A stretch of 64,000 bases of DNA. Origin: Chania multitudinisentens RB-25 (GTDB taxonomy: Bacteria; Pseudomonadota; Gammaproteobacteria; Enterobacterales; Enterobacteriaceae). A program made the translations under genes and the position numbers. Shown here piece by piece: positions 9,370 to 17,761 of this stretch. Within the stretch, counting starts at the first letter, position 1. Each line of letters starts with the position of its first letter. The stretch spans positions 3,038,001-3,102,000 of the forward strand of contig NZ_CP007044.2 in the NCBI RefSeq assembly GCF_000520015.2. The letters run 5' to 3'. The notes beneath the pieces were generated by a model. It searched no databases and was not told the DNA's origin. It worked only from the letters and a program-made list of their open reading frames with translations.

Positions 9370-9427
9370 ACGAAAAGCCATTGCTAATGTGAGAGCTTTC
9401 CCCCGTATTCAACGGTTCGCCGCCTGA

Positions 9428-9565
9428 TCCTGCTGTGGACTGGGGCAGATTACTGTTATTGCAGCAGAACCGATTACCTATGTTCTGACCTATTTGTTGG
9501 ATGCCGACAAAAAACAGGAATTGAGTGTAGGTAGGGTTGCCAGTTTTTATCGAGCTCAGGTTTAA
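9428..9565 (+). pseudogene. Open fragment lacking a start codon
   Basis: Between a TGA at 9425 and a TAA at 9563 the frame reads CGLGQITVIAAEPITYVLTY and then LLDADKKQELSVGRVASFY. It looks protein-like but has no ATG start, and the same frame is coding-like before the TGA (KAIANVRAFPRIQRFAA). It may be a decayed gene with one nonsense mutation. The family is not recognised. Confidence 0.3.
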
Positions 9566-9629
9566 TACAGGGGAATATGTGCATTGATGACACATGTAGT
9601 CACCTTGCTGCCTGATAGGAAAGCCCTGG

Positions 9630-9962
9630 ATGAACCAAGACGCTGAAAAAATCCTGACCATGCTGCGTGCCTCTGAGCTTTTCGCGCCGGATTTTCCCAA
9701 ACGAGTCTCTCATTCGATTGCCGCCTGGGCACGCCTGTCAAAAGAAGAACGCCAGAAAACCGGCCAGATTTCCACCAATGCCATACAACGTGCACGCACT
9801 GCATATCGCCAGTGGGAAGAGGGGGGCACACTTGGTGAATTACACTACGCACCCGCCATCCCGCTGCTGGGGCAGCTTTGGTGGGATTGCGCGTTGATAC
9901 CAGTGGGAAACAGCGCCGGTCACGCACTGCTTTCCATCGGTACGGCATTTGTGCATCGGTGA
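9630..9962 (+). CDS. Small hypothetical protein
   Basis: A 110-residue protein, with AGGA about 9 bases before the ATG. The first 65 residues are helical and charged (RLSKEERQKTGQISTNAIQR). The end is more hydrophobic (PAIPLLGQLWWDCALIPV). I do not recognise the family. It lies in a stretch of fragments and a toxin-antitoxin pair next to an island boundary, so it may be a leftover of a mobile element. Confidence 0.5.
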   Translation: MNQDAEKILTMLRASELFAPDFPKRVSHSIAAWARLSKEERQKTGQISTNAIQRARTAYRQWEEGGTLGELHYAPAIPLLGQLWWDCALIPVGNSAGHALLSIGTAFVHR

Positions 9963-10100
9963 TTGCTGTAAACGACGGCTCAGGTATGACGACTGACTGT
10001 GAGGTTTGCAGGACTGTAACGGGAGCAGAGCCTGTTTTTGGTGTTATGATAAGTGTGCTATGCCGTGTAATTTGCACGTATTTCATACGGGAGAGAAACC

Positions 10101-10337
10101 ATGACCGCGAAACAACGCAACACGCAGAGCGTGACCATGACAGTAGAACGTGCCTTACTGGTAAGAGCGCGTGAAGCAGGCATTAATCTGAGTGCTACCC
10201 TGACAAGCGCCCTGAATACAGAGCTTCGCTATCATGAAGCGAAAAAATGGCAAGAAGAAAACAGGGAGGCTCTCGCAGCACTAAATCGTTTTCATGATGA
10301 GCAGGGTTGTTTCAGCGATGAATATAGGACGTTTTAA
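10101..10337 (+). CDS. ccdA: CcdA-family antitoxin
   Basis: A 78-residue protein with the CcdA pattern: an N-terminal ribbon-helix-helix DNA-binding part (TMTVERALLVRAREAGINLSA) and an acidic, helical C-terminal tail that wraps the toxin (KKWQEENREALAALNRFHDEQG, ending in DEYRTF). GGGAGAG precedes the ATG. The toxin gene begins 2 bases after its stop, so the pair is translated together. CcdA with CcdB represses their own promoter. This chromosomal copy lies beside an island edge. Confidence 0.92.
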   Translation: MTAKQRNTQSVTMTVERALLVRAREAGINLSATLTSALNTELRYHEAKKWQEENREALAALNRFHDEQGCFSDEYRTF

Positions 10338-10339
10338 CC

Positions 10340-10654
10340 ATGCAATTCACTGTATACGGTAATACCGGGAAAAGCGTCGTTTACCCGCTGTTGCTCAATG
10401 TCACGAGCGATATTATTGGACAATTGAATCGTCGGATAGTGATCCCATTGCTCCCGATTGAAAAGTATCCGGCAGGCCGCCGACCGGATCGCCTTGTCCC
10501 CGTCGTCAGGCTGACGGACGGCAAAGAATACGCCGTAATGACCCATGAGCTGGCAAGTATCCCTGTCCAGGCCCTTGGTGCGGTGTTTTGTGATGCTTCG
10601 CAGTACCGTTCCCAGGTAAAGGCGGCAATAGATTTCCTTATTGACGGAGTTTAA
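10340..10654 (+). CDS. ccdB: CcdB-family gyrase-targeting toxin
   Basis: A 104-residue protein matching CcdB throughout: MQFTVYGN at the start, RRIVIPLLP, RLVPVVRLTDG and MTHELASIPV in the middle, and a final amphipathic helix ending AIDFLIDGV. F-plasmid CcdB traps DNA gyrase through its last residues Trp-Gly-Ile; here the corresponding end is Asp-Gly-Val. Some chromosomal CcdB variants diverge here, so toxicity is uncertain from sequence alone. It forms a two-gene operon with ccdA. Confidence 0.92.
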   Translation: MQFTVYGNTGKSVVYPLLLNVTSDIIGQLNRRIVIPLLPIEKYPAGRRPDRLVPVVRLTDGKEYAVMTHELASIPVQALGAVFCDASQYRSQVKAAIDFLIDGV

Positions 10655-10665
10655 CGTTTCTGACT

Positions 10666-10851
10666 TTAGCTGGTGGCCTGTCCGGGCAATGGCACAATCT
10701 CCGGCATGCGCATTTTTATTCCACGTGATGAATAGCGGATACCGTTGATGGCTGTACCGTCAGGGGAAATGGGGCTGGTTTTATTGCTGAAATTAATCTC
10801 TGTTTGTTGGGCAATACGCCATTCGCCACAGCGATAAACAGATGGAGCGAG
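10666..10851 (-). pseudogene. Minus-strand open fragment downstream of ccdB
   Basis: On the minus strand an open frame of about 61 codons runs from just after a TAG to a TAA at 10666. It reads APSVYRCGEWRIAQQTEIN, later GTAINGIRYSSRGIKMRMPE, and ends PLPGQATS. It looks like the C-terminal end of a real protein with its start lost. The family is not recognised. Confidence 0.3.
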
Positions 10852-10899
10852 CTATGTCGGCATATGGGTTAATTGCAGGGCCAGTTGATTAATAACAAA

Positions 10900-10929
10900 A
10901 AGCCCGCTTAAGTTTCCTTAAACGGGCTT
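10900..10929. terminator. Strong hairpin next to the island boundary
   Basis: A near-perfect 13-bp stem (AAGCCCGCTTAAG / CTTAAACGGGCTT, loop TTTC) with flanking A and T runs. It can act in both directions and lies 10 bases left of the tRNA-Asn fragment. Confidence 0.75.
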
Positions 10930-10938
10930 CTCGAATTT

Positions 10939-10961
10939 TGGCTCCTCTGACTGGACTCGAA
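10939..10961 (-). repeat. tRNA-Asn 3'-end fragment (putative attachment-site repeat)
   Basis: Twenty-three bases identical to the 3' end of the two tRNA-Asn genes of this window (CCA end, acceptor strand and part of the T arm), after which the match stops abruptly. The same bases lie at 25345-25367 at the end of the intact tRNA gene, in the same orientation. This is the classic footprint of an element that integrated at a tRNA 3' end. Just inside, at 11015-11035, AAGCCCC occurs twice, which could be integrase arm sites (inference). Confidence 0.8.
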
Positions 10962-11193
10962 TTATATTCTAATTTTTTGATTTTAATATGTTTTAAATTT
11001 TATTTTTAGAGCAAAGCCCCCAATTAAGCCCCTAAAAATAACTGTTGTATAAAACGCGACGTACATCACAAAATTCCAGCACTATTTATCTATTAAAGTA
11101 TCTACAAAACTAGTCACTGGGTCGGTGCTGGCTGATGCTCGGCTTCTGTCTCCTTGCAACTGTATCCGATTGCACGCTCATACTGTAGGCATA

Positions 11194-13356
11194 TTAGTAT
11201 TCAGCAAGGCGCTGATTGATATAGTCAATTGTCTGCTCAATGTTTCTTAACTTATTAATGGCGTAACTAATTCCCTGCCCTATAACCATCTCAGCATGGC
11301 GCAGATTGAACGGGGAACCATCGTGCCAGCAGGATTCCCGGAGCCCCTTTGACACATTTTCCGATAATGAAGTGAACCAGGGATATTGCTGGGTAATACG
11401 TTGGTTCAGACAAATGCTTTTCCGCGCACTGCTTCCTCCAAGCAAAACGCGATGTTCTACGATCTCTTCAGAATAAAGCCAATTGAAAAACAATGCAGCT
11501 TCACGATGTTTAGTGCTGTATCGTGACAAACCTAAAGAGCCGCCACCAAGTTGAGGTATCCCACCGGGCACGGAAGCATACCCTAAAGCCGGCAATAACG
11601 GGCTGTGGGCGACATCGTTGAACAGATTCATATAAGCAATTTGCATTGCTAATCCCCCTTGTTCAAATTGTTTGACAGCCGCGCTCCACCAATTTTCATG
11701 CAAAGGTGTACTGATAGTAAGTTGGTGCAAATAATCACGCAGTACAGGAATAGCGATATTCACATCCAGAGAAGGAGGATGATCTTCATGCAGTAGTCGC
11801 CCTCCCATGGCGTAATAACGGGTAAGATATTCTGTCGCAATCAGCACGGAATTACCCAATGTCATTGAGGTTCCCATCGGGCGTTGCAGGTTACCGGGCT
11901 GGTGGGTTGCAGTGAAAAATGCAGCAATTGTGTCAAACTCTTGAAAAGTTTCAGGTACTTGCAATTCATAGCCATGGCGCTCGTAAAACATGCGGCATAT
12001 CATGGTGTCATCGAACAGATCTCGGCGATAGAACAAAAGTTGGGAGCTGGCATCAAACGGAATGGCGTAGTTGATCTGATTGACTTTTCCATACATATCT
12101 ACAACGTGTTTATCGTAGTTAGCCAGCAAATGAGGCAAATCAGGCAGTACACCATCCAGTGGGGTTAAAATACGCTGTGCAAACCAGGGAAGTACCGCGA
12201 TATCCAACCGCAATACATCATAATAAGGATGTGACTCTAAATGGGAAAGAATGTCGAAGAGTTCATCATAGGGAAACGTCACCAGACGAACGCGGAGCCC
12301 TGTTTGCTTGTAAAAATGCGGCAGCAGTTTATTCAGTGCATCTGACGACGGACTGGGAAGTAATAGGATATTCAATGAATCCGAAATGGGAGTCGAGGGC
12401 TTTCTTTTGAGCGCCCCGAGTTGGGAAAAACCACGATTGCGGATCGCTGCAGGTAATGCCGTCGGGATAGTAGCATTCAGTGACTTTGCAATCAGGACCC
12501 CTAATTCGTTATAACTCATTTGATAACAATACATTTCATCCTGCATGAATACCGCATTATCACTTAAGATATATAAGGCTGGTACGTTGGCTGTGTTACC
12601 CAAAGTGTTGGCGATGAGCACATATTGGTTTTTTTCTTTATCCATCGCAATGATGGCGTCTGGTGTATCATCGCGAAAAAAATCAAAAGCGGTTTTATAA
12701 CTTTCAACAGCAGGTGAACTACAAACGATCACTCGAGATTTATTTCCCAAGGTTCTATTTAATTCTCGTATAAACTCGTCAACATAATGATAGGTTATCG
12801 GATCTGTCAGTATGCCTATCGTAGAAAAATTGCGTCTAAGAATATCATCTCCAATATCTCGAGCCACTTGCGAATAATCCAGACTGATATGCCGTTTGGC
12901 CCCTTGTGGCTTACGGTAGACGAAAAGGATTTGTGCCTGTGGCAATTTCAAGGCGTGATAATACTCATCAGCACGAGTTAGACAAGATACTGTAATGATC
13001 GTCTGGTAACCTTTACCAGCCAGCTTTTTTATGATTGCTCTCTCGTTCGCTGCAATATCATCAGTCAGATGTAAATCCAGCTCACCATCAAAATGATTTC
13101 TCAATGTGTGATGCAGCCCGGTATATAACTGATAATGTTGCTCAGTGTTGATATTCGGTAAAACGATGGCAACTGCGTTGCGACTTTTAGCACGCAACAA
13201 CTGGGCTTGGGTATTGAGTTCATAACCCATTTGCTGTGCAGCCCGCATGACCGCTTCAACTTTTTCAACACTGACGTTACCGCGACCATTGAGCACATTG
13301 GAGACGGTTCCGTGAGAAACTCCTGCCAGTTTTGCAACATCTTTGATTGTTGCCAT
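11194..13356 (-). CDS. LacI-family regulator fused to an ABC solute-binding domain
   Basis: A 720-residue protein, twice the length of ordinary LacI regulators (about 340). Residues 1-50 are the LacI helix-turn-helix (ATIKDVAKLAGVSHGTVSNV) plus hinge. About 55-310 are the periplasmic-binding-protein-like sensor. From about 325 to the end a family 1 extracellular solute-binding domain follows (LNILLLPSPSSDALNKLLPH, INYAIPFDASSQLLFYRRD, SLGLSRYSTKHREAALFF). There is no signal peptide, so the second binding domain is cytoplasmic. I use the ATG at 13356 because GGAG lies 8 bases upstream. It is divergent from the porin-ABC operon, its likely target. Confidence 0.9.
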   Translation of the reverse strand: MATIKDVAKLAGVSHGTVSNVLNGRGNVSVEKVEAVMRAAQQMGYELNTQAQLLRAKSRNAVAIVLPNINTEQHYQLYTGLHHTLRNHFDGELDLHLTDDIAANERAIIKKLAGKGYQTIITVSCLTRADEYYHALKLPQAQILFVYRKPQGAKRHISLDYSQVARDIGDDILRRNFSTIGILTDPITYHYVDEFIRELNRTLGNKSRVIVCSSPAVESYKTAFDFFRDDTPDAIIAMDKEKNQYVLIANTLGNTANVPALYILSDNAVFMQDEMYCYQMSYNELGVLIAKSLNATIPTALPAAIRNRGFSQLGALKRKPSTPISDSLNILLLPSPSSDALNKLLPHFYKQTGLRVRLVTFPYDELFDILSHLESHPYYDVLRLDIAVLPWFAQRILTPLDGVLPDLPHLLANYDKHVVDMYGKVNQINYAIPFDASSQLLFYRRDLFDDTMICRMFYERHGYELQVPETFQEFDTIAAFFTATHQPGNLQRPMGTSMTLGNSVLIATEYLTRYYAMGGRLLHEDHPPSLDVNIAIPVLRDYLHQLTISTPLHENWWSAAVKQFEQGGLAMQIAYMNLFNDVAHSPLLPALGYASVPGGIPQLGGGSLGLSRYSTKHREAALFFNWLYSEEIVEHRVLLGGSSARKSICLNQRITQQYPWFTSLSENVSKGLRESCWHDGSPFNLRHAEMVIGQGISYAINKLRNIEQTIDYINQRLAEY

Positions 13357-13486
13357 CTTGAATACTCCAACCTTAGGTAACACTTTGTTATGTGAACAGA
13401 TTATCTTGGTTTATGCAATGCAAAAATAGAGTAGCGCATTGCATATTGTATAACTTACTAATATTGATACCGTTTCTTTATTTTAA

Positions 13487-13500
13487 TTGGAACGTTTCAT
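13487..13500. promoter_or_regulatory. Candidate LacI-type operator variant
   Basis: TTGGAACGTTTCAT resembles the word TTGGAACGTGTCAA found at two other promoters of the island. It lies between the regulator gene and the porin gene, nearer the regulator, and could serve autoregulation or DNA looping with the site at 13661. Confidence 0.4.
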
Positions 13501-13602
13501 TTTAATGTATTGGTAAGAATACTTAAATTTTCTATGTATGTAGTTGCATAATCTATCTTTATTTTTATAATTTGTTGTTTTTAAAATGATTTAATCATGT
13601 GT

Positions 13603-13618
13603 TGTGAATGTCATCACA
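13603..13618. promoter_or_regulatory. CRP-binding site upstream of the porin-ABC operon
   Basis: TGTGAATGTCATCACA matches the CRP consensus TGTGA-N6-TCACA at every conserved base. It lies 161 bases before the porin start and 57.5 bp (centre to centre) upstream of the operator-like word at 13661. This points to catabolite-sensitive expression of a carbon-source uptake operon. Confidence 0.75.
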
Positions 13619-13660
13619 TAAAAAACAATCGTGTATTGATTTAATTTTAGATAATCGTAT

Positions 13661-13675
13661 TTTGGAACGTGTCAA
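13661..13675. promoter_or_regulatory. Candidate operator of the LacI-fusion regulator (copy 1)
   Basis: TTTGGAACGTGTCAA has LacI-family symmetry (TTG-N2-ACGT-N2-CAA, central CpG). The identical 15 bases occur at 20532-20546 before the secreted phosphodiesterase gene. It sits downstream of a CRP site, where a repressor would block initiation. Confidence 0.6.
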
Positions 13676-13778
13676 TTGCTGGTTGCCGTTTGACGAGAAA
13701 TGACTTAAGACGCCATTTTCATTGTTCACGTACACCAGGAAATGGAGGTTCTGTCTCCTATAATAACGAGGTAATATA

Positions 13779-14462
13779 ATGAAATTTAAAAACAAAGCCT
13801 TGCTTGCTGTCTTTTTTGTCTGCTCTTCTGCTCAGGCTGTGACGTTGGATTACCGCCAGGAGTATACCGATGTTGATAAAACCCATAAATACCGCTTTCT
13901 CATCACACATCGGTTTGACAGTGGTTTGGGTTTTGGTCTGGAAGCCATGTGGAAGAATGGTGGAAATAATCAGGATCAACCCTTCAATGACATAGTAAGC
14001 AATGGAACTGAAGCCACCCTCAGTTATCAATTTGCTGCGACAGATAAACTGAACCTACAACCCGTGTTTGTAATGCAGAGTGGCACATCACACACCGGTT
14101 ACAAACCTGGTTTGTACGGTAGCTATAAATTCACAAATGATTTCAGTGCCGCATTACGTTATCGCTGGGAATACATCCGCTATACCACCCCAGGCGTTGA
14201 TGATGACTACGTCAATCGTGCCGATGTCTGGCTATTCTATAAAATGGCTTCTTGGGCATTTGAATACAACTATTTTTATATTCATAGTGATAATCGCCTG
14301 AGATTTAACAATAAGAAGGGGGATTATGAGCACAGTGTTAAAGTGCAATATAACATCGATAAGAATTGGGGGCCTTACGCAACCATTTTAAATAAATCGG
14401 TCAGTAAGGATTCCGACGCTCGCCAGACTGGATTCCGCTTGGGTGTTCAATATCGATTCTAA
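13779..14462 (+). CDS. KdgM-family outer-membrane porin
   Basis: A 227-residue protein with a signal peptide (cleavage after SSAQA) and a short beta-barrel with alternating strands, ending VQYRF with the terminal Phe needed for outer-membrane assembly. Motifs VTLDYRQEYTD and FGLEAMWKNG near the N-terminus, and DDYVNRADVWLFYK, match the KdgM family, whose founder imports acidic oligogalacturonates. It opens an operon with an ABC importer. In this setting it probably admits an anionic ligand, though pectin genes are absent. ACGAGG precedes the ATG. CRP and LacI-type sites lie upstream. Confidence 0.88.
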   Translation: MKFKNKALLAVFFVCSSAQAVTLDYRQEYTDVDKTHKYRFLITHRFDSGLGFGLEAMWKNGGNNQDQPFNDIVSNGTEATLSYQFAATDKLNLQPVFVMQSGTSHTGYKPGLYGSYKFTNDFSAALRYRWEYIRYTTPGVDDDYVNRADVWLFYKMASWAFEYNYFYIHSDNRLRFNNKKGDYEHSVKVQYNIDKNWGPYATILNKSVSKDSDARQTGFRLGVQYRF

Positions 14463-14476
14463 ATACCTGCTATATA

Positions 14477-14512
14477 CCAGCCAACTATAGAATTAAGTCT
14501 GTTGTTGGCTGG
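14477..14512 (+). terminator. Hairpin between porin and binding-protein genes
   Basis: The stem CCAGCCAAC/GTTGGCTGG begins 14 bases after the porin stop and lacks a strong T tract. It may stabilise the porin mRNA or partly end transcripts so that porin and transporter are made in different amounts. Confidence 0.45.
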
Positions 14513-14590
14513 ATATTAATAGCAGGGTAAGAACTAAAACTGCACAGTATGATGTGATTTTGACTAAATGATGACCATCAAGGACTGACT

Positions 14591-15925
14591 ATGAATTTAC
14601 CTTATCTCTCTTCAGTAAACATTGGCTTACTCACTGTAACCTTACTATCGGCCAGTGTCTCTCAAGCAGAAACATTTACTTTCTGGCACGGACAAACGGG
14701 AAAACTGGGTGATGCCTTACAGGCATTATGCGGTTCTTACAACAAAAGCCAGGATATCCATGTGATCAATTGTGTCGGGCAGGGGGGAAATGAAGTTCTG
14801 ATGCAGAAAACTATTGCCTCCTATAGAACGAAAACCCACCCCGAAATAGTGTTGGGTTTTGATGCAGGAACCTTGGATCTCATGCTTTCCAATGCTGTCC
14901 TCCCCGTTCAGGAGTTGGCCGATAAGCAGGATGTGGCAGTGAATTGGGATGACTATATACCGGGGATCCGTTCTTATTATGAATCGTCAAAAGGTAAGAT
15001 GTATGCGCAACCTTTTAATGCCTCGACGGTGATATTGATAGGCAACCAGCAGTTGCTGAATCAAGCCGGGATAGAAAGTTTGCCTGAAACCTGGGAGGAG
15101 TTTGGGGTTGCCCTGACAAAGTTAAAGCAAAATGGGCAAGCCTGTCCATTCTCAACGGATGGGCATCCTTGGCGCTATCTTGAACAGTTTTCTGCTGTGC
15201 AAGGAGAACCTGTCGCAACGAATGGCAACGGGTATGCGTCCTTAAAAAGCCAGTATGTATTTGACAACACTTCTCACTTGAGGATCATGAAGGACTTACA
15301 GGCTTGGCGCAATGCAGGCCTGGTGAAGTTGAACGCTGACACGAACGCTGGCAACTATGTCGCCGCATTTACCTCTGGCGAATGTGCTATGTCGCTGGTT
15401 TCCTCTGGTGCCTATGGGCAAGCGTATCTGGCCTTAAAAGATAAAACCCCGTTACTGGTCGGAAAAATGCCGATTTATGCCAATACATCCCGTTTTAATA
15501 CCCTGGTAGGTGGTGGAGCAATTTGGGTAATGAAAGGGCATTCCGATGCCAAGTACCAAGCCGTAATGGACTTTCTGAATTATATTCGTCGCCCGGAAAT
15601 ACAAATCGAATATGTAAAACGCACAGGATACTTACCTGTAACACAACAAGCCTACCAACAAATCATACAGTCTGATAATGCAAATGACAGCGCTTTTGCG
15701 ACGGTTAAGGTGGGGGTGCAATCATTAAGCGAACCAGGAAACCTCAATACGAAAGGGATTAGATTGGGTTTTTACGTGCAGTTTAGAGAGATTTGGATGG
15801 AGGAAACGCAGAAAGCGTTTACCGGGCAACAGACCATGGAGCAGGCTATTAAGCAGGCAAAAGTCCGTGGCGATCAGTTGCTGGAGCGTTTCGCCCGAAC
15901 TTATAAAAACCATACCCTCCCTTAA
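14591..15925 (+). CDS. ABC transporter periplasmic solute-binding protein (UgpB-like)
   Basis: A 444-residue family 1 solute-binding protein with a signal peptide (LSASVSQA then ETFTFWHGQTG). The opening TFTFWHGQTGKLGDALQALC and later NASTVILIGNQQLLNQAG, PETWEEFGVALTKLK and FTSGECAMSLVSSGAYGQA match the UgpB group, which binds sn-glycerol-3-phosphate and glycerophosphodiesters. AAGGA precedes the ATG. Two permease genes and an ATPase gene follow directly. The ligand is inferred; other sugar or sugar-phosphate ligands are possible. Confidence 0.9.
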   Translation: MNLPYLSSVNIGLLTVTLLSASVSQAETFTFWHGQTGKLGDALQALCGSYNKSQDIHVINCVGQGGNEVLMQKTIASYRTKTHPEIVLGFDAGTLDLMLSNAVLPVQELADKQDVAVNWDDYIPGIRSYYESSKGKMYAQPFNASTVILIGNQQLLNQAGIESLPETWEEFGVALTKLKQNGQACPFSTDGHPWRYLEQFSAVQGEPVATNGNGYASLKSQYVFDNTSHLRIMKDLQAWRNAGLVKLNADTNAGNYVAAFTSGECAMSLVSSGAYGQAYLALKDKTPLLVGKMPIYANTSRFNTLVGGGAIWVMKGHSDAKYQAVMDFLNYIRRPEIQIEYVKRTGYLPVTQQAYQQIIQSDNANDSAFATVKVGVQSLSEPGNLNTKGIRLGFYVQFREIWMEETQKAFTGQQTMEQAIKQAKVRGDQLLERFARTYKNHTLP

Positions 15926-15948
15926 TACGGGTTATAACGAGACGGGAT

Positions 15949-16830
15949 ATGAATAAAATATACCAAAACAGGTGGCTTCCGATCGGTTTAGTCGCCCCCC
16001 AGTTACTTTTAATCGGCATATTCTTTTACTGGCCGGTTATCCAGGCGTTTTTCTGGTCTGTGTATCTGGAACCCCCTTTTGGCGGTGAGGCCGAGTTTGT
16101 TGGGTTGGAAAACTTCAGTCGGGTGCTGGATGATGAACAGTTTTATAACTCAATAAACCGTTCGATTATCTTTATGATTACCGCTTCATCTTCGGCGGTA
16201 TTAATTCCCTTGATTCTGGCGGTAGCGGCAGATCGGCATATTCGTCTAGCCAAACCGGCACGTAATATTCTTATCTGGCCAAAGGCTGTTGCAGGGGCAT
16301 CAATCGGGATGGCTTTCAGTATATTACTCAATCCTCATGTTGGGTTATTGTCGCCCATTAATGCTCTGTTCCCGGGGTTCTGGAATCCCGGTTTAAATGG
16401 CACGGATGCCAATATTATGTTGAATATCGCCTATATATGGCGGGGGATCCCCTTTAATTTCATTATTTTGTTGGCTGGATTACAGGGGTTGCCGCAAAGC
16501 ATGATCCAGGCTGCGGCGGTGGATGGTGCCGGGCCATGGCGTCGGCTGTTTGAAATACAAATTCCGCTGCTTTCACCGCAACTCTTTTTCTGCATGGTGT
16601 TGGAAGTGACGGCCAGTTTTGCATCCGCATTTGCGCTGGTGGATTCAATGACACAAGGAGGACCAGGCGGTGCCACCAACTTGTTTGTTTATAAGATCTA
16701 TGTGGATGCTTTTAAATCCTATGATTTATCAGGTGCTTCTACCCAAACAGTGATTTTGATGGCTATCGTCATGCTGTTGACATGTTTTCAGTTTTTCTTT
16801 TTAGAAAAACGCGTCAAATACAATAGGTAA
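15949..16830 (+). CDS. ABC transporter permease (UgpA-like)
   Basis: A 293-residue inner-membrane permease with about six helices. The family's cytoplasmic coupling motif is clear (MIQAAAVDGAGPWRRLFEIQ, the EAA loop that docks on the ATPase). The N-terminus (LPIGLVAPQLLLIGIFFYWP) is typical of UgpA/MalF-type CUT1 permeases. It lies 23 bases after the binding-protein gene and 4 bases before the second permease, so all belong to one transcript. Confidence 0.92.
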   Translation: MNKIYQNRWLPIGLVAPQLLLIGIFFYWPVIQAFFWSVYLEPPFGGEAEFVGLENFSRVLDDEQFYNSINRSIIFMITASSSAVLIPLILAVAADRHIRLAKPARNILIWPKAVAGASIGMAFSILLNPHVGLLSPINALFPGFWNPGLNGTDANIMLNIAYIWRGIPFNFIILLAGLQGLPQSMIQAAAVDGAGPWRRLFEIQIPLLSPQLFFCMVLEVTASFASAFALVDSMTQGGPGGATNLFVYKIYVDAFKSYDLSGASTQTVILMAIVMLLTCFQFFFLEKRVKYNR

Positions 16831-16834
16831 CAAC

Positions 16835-17752
16835 ATGATTGAAAATACCCGTTCGATCGATATTGCAGCCAATACGGTGCTGGTGCTCGGAATGCTATTT
16901 ATTCTAACGCCGCTCTATTTTGTTATCACGACAGCGACTCACTCTTTTGAATATGTTTTGCAAAATGGTACGCCTTTTTTTCCAGGGACTCATTTGATTG
17001 AAAACATTAAATATCTATTTAATGAAACACTGATCCCGGCTCAAATCTTCAATAGTCTTTGTGTCGCCTTAACGGTTGCCTTGGGGAAATGCCTATTTGC
17101 CTATATCACCGCCTTTGCTCTGGTTTTCTTTAACTTACGTTTTTCAAACATTATCTTTGCGTTGATCCTGGTCACCATCATGCTGCCACTGGACGTGCGG
17201 GTGGTGACAACCTATGAGGTTGCCTCAAATATTTTTGCACCTTTCAACTGGTTGTTTCGTGTGACGGGGATTCAAGCACTGTATCAAAGCCTGACGGGGC
17301 AGCCTTTGCACTTGGAATTGAGCGTGCTCAACACCTATTTTGGTTTGGCTGTTCCCTTGATTGCGCATGGCACTGGCACCTTTATGTTTCGCCAGTTTTT
17401 TAAAACGATCCCTAAAGAGCTACCGGAAGCGGCCAAAATGGATGGAGCCAGTCCTCTTCGTTTCGCGGTTGATATCCTGTTGCCCATCTCAAAATCGAAT
17501 TTTGCAGCGCTCTTTATTCTGATGTTTTTGGGCGGCTGGAGTGCCTACCTATGGCCTTTAGTGGCTTCATCAACACCTGAGATGCAAACCGCGGTAGTCG
17601 GCCTGGCAAAGTTGCAGCCCAGCTCTGACGGCGAAATTGCCAATTACCCGGTCATTATGACTGCGGTACTGATGGTTTCTTGTATTCCCCTGATCATGAT
17701 TGCGCTGTTGCAAAAGCATGTGGTGAAGGGACTGGCATTATCTGAGAAATAG
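16835..17752 (+). CDS. ABC transporter permease (UgpE-like)
   Basis: A 305-residue inner-membrane permease of the MalG/UgpE type with six predicted helices and the EAA loop LPEAAKMDGASPLRFAVDIL. It is somewhat longer than UgpE (281 residues), with an extra stretch around residues 130-165. Together with the preceding permease it forms the channel of a CUT1-class importer. It begins 4 bases after the first permease and is followed 9 bases later by the ATPase gene. Confidence 0.92.
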   Translation: MIENTRSIDIAANTVLVLGMLFILTPLYFVITTATHSFEYVLQNGTPFFPGTHLIENIKYLFNETLIPAQIFNSLCVALTVALGKCLFAYITAFALVFFNLRFSNIIFALILVTIMLPLDVRVVTTYEVASNIFAPFNWLFRVTGIQALYQSLTGQPLHLELSVLNTYFGLAVPLIAHGTGTFMFRQFFKTIPKELPEAAKMDGASPLRFAVDILLPISKSNFAALFILMFLGGWSAYLWPLVASSTPEMQTAVVGLAKLQPSSDGEIANYPVIMTAVLMVSCIPLIMIALLQKHVVKGLALSEK

Positions 17753-17761
17753 AAGGTGAGT

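Noticed and set aside
9562..10086. Minus-strand frame of 174 codons opposite the small hypothetical gene
   Set aside because: The plus-strand gene has a ribosome site and a more natural composition. The minus frame is Arg/Cys/Trp-rich shadow sequence.
13779..14462. The porin as evidence for a pectin (oligogalacturonate) catabolic locus
   Set aside because: KdgM-type porins can mark pectin use, but no pectate lyase, kdg or kdu gene and no TogMNAB-type operon with uronate enzymes is present. The neighbours point to phosphate esters instead.
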